From: Paramecium tetraurelia
Lineage: Eukaryota; Ciliophora; Oligohymenophorea; Peniculida; Parameciidae
DNA length: 64,000 nucleotides
Reading direction: 5' to 3'
Assembly: GCF_000165425.1 (NCBI RefSeq)
Contig: NW_001798956.1
Coordinates: 249,373 to 313,372, forward strand
How positions within the stretch are numbered: the first letter of the stretch is position 1; every line of letters starts with the position of its first letter. Positions 47,666-58,415 of the stretch are shown here, piece by piece. The notes below the pieces were generated by a model. That model saw only the letters and a program-made list of their open reading frames with translations. It had not been told where the DNA came from and ran no database searches. The position numbers were made by a program, and so were the translations under genes.

Positions 47666-49307
47666 ATGAGTTTAGAAACATTAAATGGAATTGAATATTT
47701 AGGGGCTCATTTAAAGGTACATTAATAAATAGATTTAGTTCAAAGTACCAGGGTATAGAGAAAAATCAGATGGTCATGTTTATTACAGGATAGTTGCATA
47801 ATTTACATTGGTTGAGCCTTTCAAAAAAGTTGATTTTGAATATACTTATGAGAATTGTCTAACTCTATTTAAGACATTATCTTCATAATGCCCTGATTTA
47901 CCATAACTACCTGGAATCGGATTGTTTGGATTCAAGCCAAATGGATTTGATACAGAAAAAAGAAGAGTAGATTTGGAGAAATGGCTTGGAGCATTAGTTT
48001 GGAGATGCGATGTATTGGGAAGCGAATGCTTTTACAACTTTTGTAATGTAAGCAATGAGAATATATCACGATTAGTTGGGCTAGATGCTTGATAAAAAAT
48101 GGTTAAAATAGCCGGATTGTATATTGAAATTTAATTATGGTCACTCATTCCCGGTCTAAGACTTTTTTTATGAGCCAGACACCTAAGTTTGCTTTGTGTT
48201 GACAACTGATGATTCAATTGCAAGCAAAATGCAAGGGTTAATGGGAATATTTGGAAAATCAATAAAGCCTTCATTTCATTCTTAATTGATTGGTTATAGA
48301 TTGGATGTTGATAATAATGAAAACCCAATCACTTAAACTTTATGGACTATATAATATTAGCAGAGAGGAACAATGATAAAATGGGATGAGAAATTGACTA
48401 TCTTGGGCATTGGTTTTGATGATGGTCATATAATTTGCTTAAGGATAGCCACTAATAAAAAGTATTAAGAATATTCAGAATTCTGCTACATTCATAAACA
48501 CACTTAAGCAGTTAACGGGATAGAATTCAATAGTTTGACTGGCCATTGTTATAGTATAAGCAAAGACAAATGTTTGATAACAACAGATTTAGCCAATCCT
48601 AGTAGTATTTTGAAAGGTATGTTCTGATGTATTCAATAATAGAGAAGGAGTTTGTCAATGAATTGACCTGCCTTACAACTAATTAGTACCGTTTATTTGT
48701 GGGAGACAATGTAGGAAGCATTTACATATTCTCCTTTGAAAATGGTCCATTGCATGCAGTTCATTAAATCAAACAAGATGTTGCGATGTAATTGACTTCC
48801 ATTTAATATTGCCCTATCAAAAATTATCTCATCTGTGGCAGCAAGGAAGGCTACTTAAGTGTATTTGAGATTGGGAAATAAGGGAAAGAAAAAAGTACTA
48901 ATCAGATTACTCTACTCAAAACAATTCCGAATAAGGTTGTTCAATTTTCAATCAGCACCAAAGAAATCTATGTTAATTATGGGAGTAGTGTTATCATCTT
49001 AGAATCAACGAATATGAAATATTTATATTCACTTGAAGCTCATAACAAAGATATCACTAAAATACAATTGTTTGATTCCATAGGACTCTTGATAACCAGT
49101 AGCAAAGACAACACAGTCAAGTTTTGGCAATATAAATATTTCCCACACATCCTATTGAACAACGACATCCTTCCACTTCGAAAAGAACCTGTTGCAGAAC
49201 ATAAGGTTACTATTAGACAATAGGGTGGGGAACAATTTAAATAAGCTGTTTAGTTATAATAATAATAAATGAAGCCAGAATTGGAAGACTTGGATCATTG
49301 GCAATGA
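47666..49307 (+). CDS. PX domain + WD40 protein
   Basis: Starts MSLETLNGIEYLGAHLK and ends LEDLDHWQ at TGA 49305-49307; about 520 residues. The N-terminal 120 residues resemble a PX phosphoinositide-binding domain: KSDGHVYYRIVAQF, then PQLPGIGLFGFKP and RRVDLEKWLGALVW. The remainder is a WD40-type propeller (LTILGIGFDDGHIICLRIAT, YLICGSKEGYLSVFEIGK, IGLLITSSKDNTVKFWQYKY). Introns of 22, 28 and 26 nt were placed and give one continuous protein. The combination suggests an endosomal or phagosomal membrane adaptor, comparable in logic to FYVE+WD40 proteins. Convergent, 17 bp, with the next gene. Confidence 0.7.
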
Positions 49308-49324
49308 TAAATATTTATTTACAT

Positions 49325-49669
49325 TCATTTACGTTAAGGAGATGACAACAAAGATCGGTTTGATTTGTATTTACTATTTGTTAAAATAGGTCTAATTGTT
49401 ATAGGTCGTTTCTTATCTGATTTCTATTCATCTTGCTCACTCTCTTCTGCATCTGCTAAATCAAGCAAACTACGTCTTGCTGTTACAGCATTGTCAGTTT
49501 TTATTTTGTTCAACGATGGATGTTTTTAAATGATCAAGTCTATGATTCTACATACAACCACTTCCATACCTTTCAACTTCCCTTTCTACTTAGTGTCAAT
49601 CTCTCTTTATTGATGCATCATGTACACTGTATAGAATAGTTTCCCTTGTATTGTATCAAATTTATGCAT
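49325..49669 (-). CDS. Small unrecognised protein
   Basis: The confident part begins MHKFDTIQGKLFYTVYMMHQ and ends LLSSPQRK at a stop at 49327-49325 (115 residues). Middle segment VVVCRIIDLIIQKHPSLNKI is helical; then ARRSLLDLADAEESEQD and a basic end. The frame stays open upstream to about 49790 (ITQRQYHKQKQLGVQS), so the protein may be longer. The stop is 17 bp from the convergent PX-WD40 stop. No family is recognised. Confidence 0.5.
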
Positions 49670-49889
49670 CTGTGGTAATAATAATATCAATTAATATTTA
49701 TATCTTATAAAACATTTTAACAACTAATAACTTTGAACTCCCAATTATTTTTATTTATGGTACTATCTCTAGGTTATAATGGTCAAACAAATTCTAAAAA
49801 TATTACGAAAAAAAGCATTAATAAATATAAAAATTATGTAAGCATAAAAAAAAAATTCGTTTAGATGTTTTGCCATCTTTCAGATAGGA

Positions 49890-50877
49890 ATGAATGACCA
49901 GAAGGGAGACTTCTTAACTGTGCATAAAAGAGGATGTTTGAAAACGTTCAATAGCGAAAGGGATGAATTAATTCAAGCTGTAGATTCGCATTATGATGGT
50001 CAAGTAAAATTTTAAAATGGTTAAAACAAAGAATATTTTGAATTCCGTAATTGGATTGGAATAAAAAAGTAGTCTAACGATAATAGTATTTAAATAATTA
50101 AAATTAGCATACTATTACCTTCTATTATGCCATAAGAATGTCAGGAAAAATGATGCTTTTAAATAACTTCAAACACTCTAAACATGGAATAATGAAATAT
50201 ATAAAAATATAGATCCTTCAAAATTAGAGGACGATATTAATAAGTTAGAACAAAAATATGGAGAACCAGATGGATATTTAACAGAAGAAGGTGAGGATGA
50301 AAAATAGAGAAATTTATATTAATAACAACAATAAGAAAAGTATTTACAATAATAATAATAACAATAAAAATAACAATAACAATTGCAATAATAACAATAA
50401 TAATAATAATAATAATAGTAGTAATAAAAATAATAATAATAATAATAATAGCAATAACAATAACAATAAAGATAATCACAATAATAATAATTTCAAACTC
50501 CTTAAAAAAACTCTTAACAGAGATAAGGTTCAGCATAAAAATCTAAATCTCCAATTAATAAAGCATAAAACTTTAATTACGAACAAATCAATAGTATTAT
50601 TAATAAATCTGGAGCTTTTAGATTTGACATTAAACCAAATGGTATAACTTAGGTAGATATTAAGTTTGGAAAAAATGCTTTGAATGTTAATCATTAAGTA
50701 GAATAACCTATTCAAAAGGTTAATCCATAACAAAAAACAAGAGAAAAATAGCAATTTATGAATACGGAAGCACTTAAATAAATGGAGGAATCTAATAAAC
50801 TAAAGTAAGCTGATGCATTAATCAGAAATTCAATAGTAGGTACCCTGGCAAGTGGTACATTAGCATTGATTTTATGA
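49890..50877 (+). CDS. PolyQ protein with hydrophobic C-terminus
   Basis: Starts MNDQKGDFLTVHKRGCLKTF, about 320 residues. The conserved-looking part includes NKEYFEFRNWIGIKKQSNDN, CHKNVRKNDAFKQLQTLQTW and DPSKLEDDINKLEQKYGEP. A Gln-rich tract of about 55 residues, coded mainly by TAA, follows. The C-terminal part has FRFDIKPNGITQVDIKFG, a helical MNTEALKQMEESNKLKQADA, and a hydrophobic end SIVGTLASGTLALIL at TGA 50875-50877 that could be a tail anchor. One 22-nt intron lies near 50090. Whether the polyQ is translated as such depends on the ciliate code, which is well supported by the neighbours. Function unknown. Confidence 0.65.
50320..50492 (+). repeat. TAA-rich trinucleotide repeat coding polyQ
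   Basis: A long imperfect run of TAA/CAA/TAG codons in the frame of the 49890-50877 gene. In another frame the same DNA would read as Asn-rich, but that frame does not join the flanking coding sequence. Confidence 0.8.
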
Positions 50878-51005
50878 CTTAATTATAATATAATTTCCAA
50901 TAGGTTAATTCAAATATAATTATGAAACTTTAAAACAAAAGAGATTGATAGTTTCTAAGTTCTATTTATTAATTAGTCTATGAATAATTGATTTATTATA
51001 ATAAA

Positions 51006-52840
51006 ATGTTATATTAACTTCATATTGTGGACATAGAAGGGTTTGAGAATAAATGGTATTACAAGTTAAGAATTACAAACAATTACAATAGTTGTTATCG
51101 TGATGTGCATGTAAGATTTTATGATTTGAATTACCTGCAAAAGAGTATATCAAATGATAATTATCAATCACATGTAAGAGATTATGCATGACTATTTAAA
51201 GTTACCATAATTTCCAGAGAAATCACTATTCGTTTCATGGTTTTAGATTAATGAAAGCAGAGAAGAACTATTGGAAAACAAAGAGCCTGTGTAAAAGTAT
51301 TTATCAGGGATCAACAAGTACAAAAAATGTTCTAAATATAAGGAATCCACCTTTTAAATATGATGCAATTTATATATTTGTGTAAAGTACTTATGATCCG
51401 AAAAGGACTCGATAACTAAGATTCTTGGCAATAAATAAAGATGCATTTTATTCAACGAATATAAAAAATTAAGTTATAAAGAAGGGTAAATTCAATAAGG
51501 TATTTCTTGTAAAGGGTGTATCATAAGACAGAGTTATACATTAGTTTTTGATGCCTTCCAACGATGCAGCTAAAAAAGAATATGAAAATTACAAAAGGGC
51601 ATAATTATTAATAACTGATTAAAATTACATGGTGAAATGCCATGAGATGGGACAAATAATAAAAAAGAAACCATTATTTTTGCGGAAATAAAAAAAAACT
51701 ATTTACAATGAATTGGAAATTGGATTAGACTCAGCTTATGACATATATTATGCAATTGAAGATTATGCATAGTAACCAATGAATAAGTTAATTTAAGAAA
51801 GATAATAGAAATAAGATCATTTTAAATTAGAAACAATATCAGAGGCTCTAATTACTTTGATACAAGTAGCTTAATATTTGCAATTTTTACAAGTCTTTTA
51901 AAAGTAGTTTTCTGTAACCAACCTCTATTATGATGAAAAGGTAGGATTTAAAATTGGAGGGTTGTCACCTCTATATATCTACAAAAAGAAATATCGGTTA
52001 AAGAATGAAATTAATCCTAACGCATACAAGGCTTTGAATCCACCAGAATTACGTGGCTCAGCGGGTGGATACAGTATTAAAAATAATTTGAATTCTTATA
52101 TTAAGACTGACGTTTGGCAAATTGGCATTGTGATACTCTCTATGGCATCCCTCACATTGCCGACAGGTTTAACTTAGAGCGAAGAAATAGATAATAAAAT
52201 AAAATAAGTGCAATCAAAATATGGGTATAAAGTATATAAAATTAGGGAAAAATTAGCATTTTTACTTAAGAATATGCTGTAACGAAATCAGAATGATCGG
52301 TTTTCAATTGATGATATAATTATACCTGCTCAACAATTGATGCCCATGAATCAATTATAATTGAAGTCAATCAGATAAATAGAAAGAATTTAAGTATAAA
52401 CCTATCAATAATTTCTTTAGATTCACTCCATATCTTAACAGTAATTAGAGGACATGGACAAATAGTTCAAGGAGAAAAGTTCAGAAAAGAAATACATAGT
52501 ACATTTGACTATTGAGAACCAGATTGTGCAACAGATGTTTCTATTTAATTTGGAACGAATCAAAAGAGAATTTGTTATACAATTACACATTAATGTATCT
52601 CCTTAAACTATACCAGATGATTTAATTCACAAGATAATGTAAAGTTTAGCTGACTACTAGCATTTATATTTATTGGTATTCAATCTCAAGAAATGTACTA
52701 TATCTGATGAAGCCTAAAAGAATATCATTATTTCGGCCTAATCAATTTAAAAGCTAAAACAATTGACTCTGGATATCAGTGGAAATTAATCTATTCCTAT
52801 ACCATAATCCAAAATTAAAGTGGTTGTATATAACCAATGA
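51006..52840 (+). CDS. PX domain + degenerate kinase domain (PXK-like)
   Basis: Starts MLYQLHIVDIEGFENKWYYK and ends IKVVVYNQ at TGA 52838-52840; about 595 residues. The PX domain has WYYKLRITNNYNSCYRDVHV and LPQFPEKSLFVSW. Introns of 28 and 25 nt lead into a kinase-like domain that keeps late landmarks (ALNPPELRG like the APE motif; KTDVWQIGIVILSMASL; QRNQNDRFSIDDI). I find no Gly-rich loop, no HRD and no DFG, so it is probably a pseudokinase. Human PXK has the same order. C-terminal residues include an LRR-like helical region (LYLLVFNLKKCTISDEAQKN). Likely an endosomal phosphoinositide-binding regulator. Confidence 0.7.
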
Positions 52841-52919
52841 AAATATAGAGATATATTATATAAAATTAAGATATTAAATTAACTTTTATTCTTATGTAAT
52901 AAAATACATTTTTATAGAA

Positions 52920-54705
52920 ATGATTTATTATGTGATATTCTCTTTACTCCTCAATCTGAGTCTGTAATCAACAAGAATCAGGACCAAAGAATCATACACA
53001 ACAAATTATGAAATAGAGCAAGACACTATCAAGATGGCTCATAAAAAACAAAAAGTATATGTGTTAAAGTAGATATATTAAATAATCAAAGTTTGACAAA
53101 TGCGTATGATGTTGATGTATTTGGGGATTCTGAAGATCCAATATAAACTCCATACCTTTCTTTGGACAATGAAGATGTTGAAATGTTAGAAGTGAAAAAT
53201 TGTAAATACTGAATTTGAATTCTAGAATGTGTAGGTGTTCCCAAACATCCTTAATTAAAAGAGATTTTGCAGTACAAAATTAAAGATGCCACTGAAGATT
53301 CTTATTACACAGATATGGTGACTCTATCAGAGTATTCGAATTTATTTTTAATGACTCAAGAATTACTTCTCATATAAGTAAAGCTACGTTGTAGTGATTC
53401 AGGATGGATTGCTTAAGAGTCATAGAGTGTCTTTGATTTGAAAAAGTAACTTAATTTGACAAACCCAACAATCAAAACTAACGCTTAATTTAGCTGTCCT
53501 AAAGTAAGTTATTTTGTATAGGATTTCATAGAAACATCTAAATTGCTTGATCGTAACTCCATTTGGAGGATTTTGGGTTTCCAAATTTTCAGATTTTGAT
53601 TCAAATGATTTGCCAATTGAGCCTTAGCCTGAATAAAGGATTTTATAAAGAAAGATAGTTCATAAAGTTTCTACATTTGGAGAGTATTTAGCAGTAGCAG
53701 TAGGTGCTGATGGAGTAGATCTATACACTTATGAATTGGAAAACAAGGACATATATAATCGAAGCATTCTACACTTATTAACAATCTCAAAGTAATAATT
53801 CAATGTTACGGTTAACATTATTGGGGTGAAGGTGTAAAATGACAAACTATTTTGTCTAGATGACACTTAAGGATTATTTGTTTTCAATACTTCAAATATA
53901 AGAAAGCCAGTTCTAATAATGGATATACCCATACCCAGAACTGTAGCATTTGAAGTATATGAGAATACTGTTCTAGTTGTCGCTTAAACTCCAAGCAATA
54001 TTGAATACATAATGGAAATATTCATCGAACTTAAGAGATCACTCTTATTTTGTGAATAGGGTGTTTAGTTGATGATTTTACATATAGGGATTTGTAGATC
54101 AATCCAAATTATGCATTTTTGATAGGAGAAGAAGCTCATTTGATAATTAAGCATTCAATTTTCAATGGATTTGTAAAATACAATAAGGAATTGGTGAAGA
54201 CTTTCTTTGAAAATTAATTAGTGCGCTTTGAATTATACAGTAAATCAAGTGAACCTGCAGAGTAAAGATTCAAGGAAACTTTCTATTATGTAGGATTATC
54301 TCGTTAAGCCATCCATGTGTGGAAATTCATGGATTACCATGCCTTTTTGCTTTGTAGTTTCGATGAGAGATCAGAACATGAAATAGTTGTTAAATTAAAT
54401 TCTACGTCTTGTGATGAAAATATAAAAAGGGAGAGTCTATATCAATAATGTTAAGCAGAATAAAAAATTAATGTTTTGGTTTCAGGACCACTTTTCTATT
54501 CGGATACCTTCACAATTTTGGTCTTTATTCTCATTTTTTTGGGCGTAACTATAAAAGTTAAAATTAGATTGTACTTTGCATAATTTGTATATGTGTCTGT
54601 GTTCGATGGAAAAGATTGCTGAGGGAATTGGAGGAGAACAGATACTAAATAAAAGAAATGAAGAAGTATGGTCATTTGCCAGAATAGGAATAATATTCAA
54701 TATGA
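52920..54705 (+). CDS. Type I membrane protein with propeller-like ectodomain, copy A
   Basis: Signal peptide MIYYVIFSLLLNLSLQ; about 570 residues; end KKYGHLPEQEQYSI at TGA 54703-54705. Aligns along its whole length with the next gene: RIRTKESYTTNYEIEQD, DVDVFGDSEDPIQTPYLSLD, CVGVPKHPQLKEILQY, YYTDMVTLSEY, HSIFNGFVKYNKELVKTFFE. The ectodomain has repeated beta-rich units (LFCLDDTQGLFVFNTSN) like a beta-propeller. One membrane helix near the C-terminus (FILIFLG with IVLCIICICVCV, joined by a 23-nt intron) precedes a charged cytosolic tail. Introns of 23, 24, 28 and 23 nt. At 54052-54068 the frame works only if a 17-nt GT...AG segment is removed. Family unknown. Confidence 0.65.
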
Positions 54706-54925
54706 TATTCTCTAAATTTATTAATTTTTATTTATAGTTGAGTCTTTGATTTTGGAACTATTTCTAGTTTAGTTTAGTTTAAAGCTTATTAAATTATTAT
54801 TAATTACTTAATTTACTAAAATAACAGCATAATAAGAGTAGCCACTGTGAGGGAGTGATAAAGCAAAATAAGGAGTTGATTAATTGAAATGGTTTGAATA
54901 TTTCTGATTATATAATTAAATATTA

Positions 54926-56703
54926 ATGTATATAATTTAAATAGGCTTAATTGCCTCATTTCTCATTGGAAATAGCTTATAAACGAATCGTATTCGTAGT
55001 CATCCTAATTACACGTATTCAGTTAATGAAGAACTATTGTCATTTAAATTTGCAACATCAGAGGCTCACGTTAAATTGTTAAGGTTCAAAATGTACTCAT
55101 TTCTATATTAGTAACCCTACTATTTATGATATCGATGTATTTAGAAATGATGGAGATACTCTTGGCGAGCAGATAGAAACCCCATTCCTTAGTTTGGATA
55201 ATTAGTATCTCGATGAACAATAATTAGATAATGGTAGGATATGGGCAGCTATCATTAGATTGTGTCGGATTACCCAAACATCCCAAATTGAATGAAATAC
55301 TCAGTGTCAACTTATTGGATAACACCTTAGACATCTATTACACAGACATATTGTCGTTGCCTTAGGTGGAAAAGTAAGTTATTCCTCATCCATTTAGGAT
55401 ATTTCTGCTGACTGACGAATTAGAATTACGACAAGCGATCTTGAAATACAATTAGACTCAATAGCCACAATGGAAAGTTGAAGTAAAGAATACTTCCTTT
55501 TCTCTTAAAACCCAGTATTAACAACAAATCAACTATACAAATGCTTATTTTGCCTGTTTTAATAATAACCAAGATCAATGTCTAATTTTATCGAACTACG
55601 GAGGAATCTGGCTAGACAAGAATTCAGAAATAGAGTAGCCCATCCTTACAGCTGAGCCAGTCGTCAAAGAATCTAAAGATTTGAATAAGGTAAGTGTTTT
55701 TGAACAATATCTTGCTTTGGCCAATGGAAATGCAGGAGCAGATTTGTATCGTTACTAAGATAATAAACTCCAATATCTTTTAAGAATTAGTTCTAAAGAT
55801 TTGAATCAAACTTCCATCAATATCATTTCTCTAAAGTTAACTAAGAATAGATTGAGTATTTTAGATGAACACACTGGTCTCTACATCTTCGATATAATTG
55901 ATTCCTAAGTGTCATTATTGCTCAGTCTCCCTTATTAAAGATGTGTAGCATTCGATCACAGCGATAATACCTATTTGTTAGTTGCTGAAACTCCCAATAA
56001 TATAGAATACATGATGGAGATTTTCATATTGCCACTCACCAAAGAATACTACATAAATAGAATATATGTTGATGACTTCTCATTTAGAGATATCTAAATT
56101 GATGATGACTATGCTATCATTATTGGAGAGGATGTACACTTAGTTATTAGACATTCAATATTCAATGGCTTTATGAAAAATAATACTGATCTTGTTAAGA
56201 CCTTCTTTGAAGATGAACTTATTCGTTTTGAATACTTAGAATTGAATCAGACCATCCAAACTTAATATGTTGAAACATCTTATTATATTGGACTATCGAA
56301 GGGATCATTACACATCTGGAGATTCAACGATTTTAATCCAGTAGTTATTTGCAGATTCTAATATGGCACCACTCAAAACTACACTATTAGAGCCAACTCT
56401 TCAAAATGCGAGAATCACACTAACTAAGATTTGTTTGAATAGTGTCAAATTACTCAATAAATAGTCATCCAAGCATCAGGACCCCTATTGGAATCAGATT
56501 CAAATTATCTAATAATTGGAGTATGCGTTTCTGCTGCTGTATTATTATTTTACATATGATAGATTATTATTTTGGTCATTCTAGGTTTATTGTGCAGAAA
56601 AGGAAGAGCGTTGGCCAAGAAGATATAGGAGTTAAAGAAATAGGCAGAAGAGTTAAAAAAGTATGGGGCATTGGAAGCAGAATAACAATCGATGGGTCAT
56701 TGA
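54926..56703 (+). CDS. Type I membrane protein with propeller-like ectodomain, copy B
   Basis: Tandem paralogue of the preceding gene, intact throughout. Signal peptide MYIIQIGLIASFLIGNSLQ; ectodomain with DIDVFRNDGDTLGEQIETPF, CVGLPKHPKLNEIL, YYTDILSLPQV, LSNYGGIWLD, HSIFNGFMKNNTDLVKTFFE; membrane helix around LIIGVCVSAAIIILVILGLL (a 24-nt intron inside it); tail KKIQELKKQAEELKKYGALE. Introns of 19, 25 and 24 nt. About 560 residues. Several Cys in the ectodomain fit an extracellular or luminal location. The GLSKGSLHIW and WLDKN phrases suggest repeated blades of a propeller. I do not recognise the family; it could be a surface or lysosomal receptor-like protein. Confidence 0.7.
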
Positions 56704-56779
56704 ATATCATCAAGTACAAAATTTATTAATTTTATTTCTACTTAAAAAATATTATAAAATATTTTATTCAATTATTAAT

Positions 56780-57326
56780 ATGTAAACTCATCAGTTACCT
56801 TCTTGCGTTAGTCCTAGAAATTTCACTAATTACATCTCTAATGGAACGGGTTTCATTATACAATAGATATTTCTTAGGCAGGGACTACTATGTTGTTTAT
56901 TATAATGGAGGTTTGGCTAAAAACACTCAAGTTCATGAGGAAGGATGCTATGATAGAAGGAGATTTCTGAGTGGGGAATAACAGAGTAAAGGGTTGCCAT
57001 AGCTGTCTCCAAAATTCTAGCATTATTAAGGAGATGGAACTGGAAGGGATTTTTACATTAAGTACTTGTTTTTAAGAAGTCAAGATTCAATGAAGGAGGG
57101 TAGTTTTCAAGATTGAAGAAACACAATCATTTGGCAAATTTGAGATCTTATGATAAAATTCCATAGGAGTTTAGATCGAATGATTTTCTAAGGGCACCTT
57201 AAATCTCTGTCAAAGAGAAAATCAAAATGAGATAGTTATCATAGTAGATTGACATTTATATTTAAAAATAGGAAACAGAAAGAGGTCTTAGAGAGACTGT
57301 GTTCGCCGAAGAATAAAGCAAATTGA
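56780..57326 (+). CDS. Small protein with two GTGRD repeats, possibly axonemal
   Basis: Starts MQTHQLPSCVSPRNFTNYIS and ends LERLCSPKNKAN at TGA 57324-57326; about 155 residues. Introns of 28 (GTTT start), 23 and 28 nt were placed. Two similar units are visible: NGTGRDYYVVYYNGGLAKN and GDGTGRDFYIKFNEGGQF, i.e. a repeated GTGRD-Y/F-Y-x3-NGG theme. Between them lies a basic stretch. From memory, motifs of this GRD-Y type occur in small proteins bound to ciliary microtubules, but no specific family is claimed. The repeats are read directly from the sequence and both are formed only after splicing. Confidence 0.6.
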
Positions 57327-57556
57327 TTACTTTACAACACAATTATCCACTCTTCATAAAATCTATATTCAAAATATTAATATATTATACTAAAGTAAAT
57401 GAATTCACTTTTAATACAAATTTCATTATCTCTTTAAATATATCGATTTTAAGCTATCAATAAATAAGTTATTTTATTTAATATGATTTAATCATCAAAC
57501 TGATTACTTAATCTTTTTCATTAGCTTATAATTATATTTTTAATAAATATTGTCCT

Positions 57557-57907
57557 ATGGGAGAAGTAGGAATCAACATTCCTTTAGGATAGCCATTAAA
57601 CACCGAAAAAAAACTGATAGAAATCTAAAAAGAATTAAAAGATCACATCAATTATGTGAACGATTGCTTTGATAAAGAATTGTTAACTATAGGAAGTTCG
57701 AAGAATTAAAATGGAAGAAGAATTAAATTATCGCAATATAAGGTAGATCCAACCATTTTTGGTTTTTCCTTAAATGCTTTCGAAGTACGCAAACAGGTGA
57801 ATTTCTTATGTTAGTAATTTTACTAAATTTGTATATCAGACCCTATATATTAAAATAATAGTAAATATAAAATGTATGAAAGAAAATTGCTCATAGAAAG
57901 AGATTGA
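57557..57907 (+). CDS. Small unrecognised protein (116 aa)
   Basis: MGEVGINIPLGQPLNTEKKL to YERKLLIERD. Helical middle (LIEIQKELKDHINYVNDCFD), basic centre and YKVDPTIFGFSLNAFEVRKQ. No intron is strictly needed. MGEV is a weak candidate for N-myristoylation. The stop is 13 bp before the next ATG on the same strand. Confidence 0.5.
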
Positions 57908-57920
57908 TCAATCAATAATA

Positions 57921-58415
57921 ATGAAAAGAATCAAACCATTGACTCTTTAATTCGGTTGGAGAGAAATTCTCATATAGATTTTTTTAGGAATTGCATGTAT
58001 TGGTTTGGTTGTTTGGGATGCAGTTCAATTACAATTTAACGTATACCCTGAGATATGTGGATCGAGCATTCATTATTTGCTCTACCTGAGAATAGGCTTA
58101 TTTGTCCTCCTCTTCCTTTCCTAACTGATGTATTTCAATTATTAAACTAGTTATGTGAGAAAAGCCTTGAAAGTACAATTTTATATATCTTATTTCTTGA
58201 GTTTGATAATTACAATTTTAACCATCCTGTGTCTTTATGGATACAATCTTCTAAGCGAGAAATATGATCAAATTATATTGTAGATGTCATAATGTGGAGT
58301 TATTTTTATAGGATGCTTTCTCATTTGCATTCATTTATATAAATTAGAAATCAATTTATAGAGAATAAGAGTATTGTTGGGAGCATAATATTAATCGCCT
58401 CTGTGTTTTTTTTGA
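57921..58415 (+). CDS. Four-helix membrane protein
   Basis: MKRIKPLTLQFGWREILI to PLCFF, 164 residues, no intron. Four hydrophobic segments: IFLGIACIGLVVWDAVQL, YLLYLRIGLFVLLFLSQL, FYISYFLSLIITILTILCL and CGVIFIGCFLICIHLYKL, with a basic N-terminus. Topology resembles small tetraspan proteins, but no signature (e.g. a CCG motif) is seen. The final third may be overlapped by an antisense frame. Confidence 0.6.

Larger units (their letters stand above)
52920..56703 (+). repeat. Tandem gene duplication
   Basis: The two membrane-protein genes align end to end at protein level but differ at many positions and in several intron sites. The duplication is therefore old, not an assembly artefact. The spacer is 220 bp. 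Confidence 0.8.

Noticed and set aside
50237..50647. Asn-rich frame (plus) and Ile-rich frame (minus) across the trinucleotide repeat
   Set aside because: Only the Gln-reading frame joins the protein-like sequence on both sides and reaches a TGA stop.
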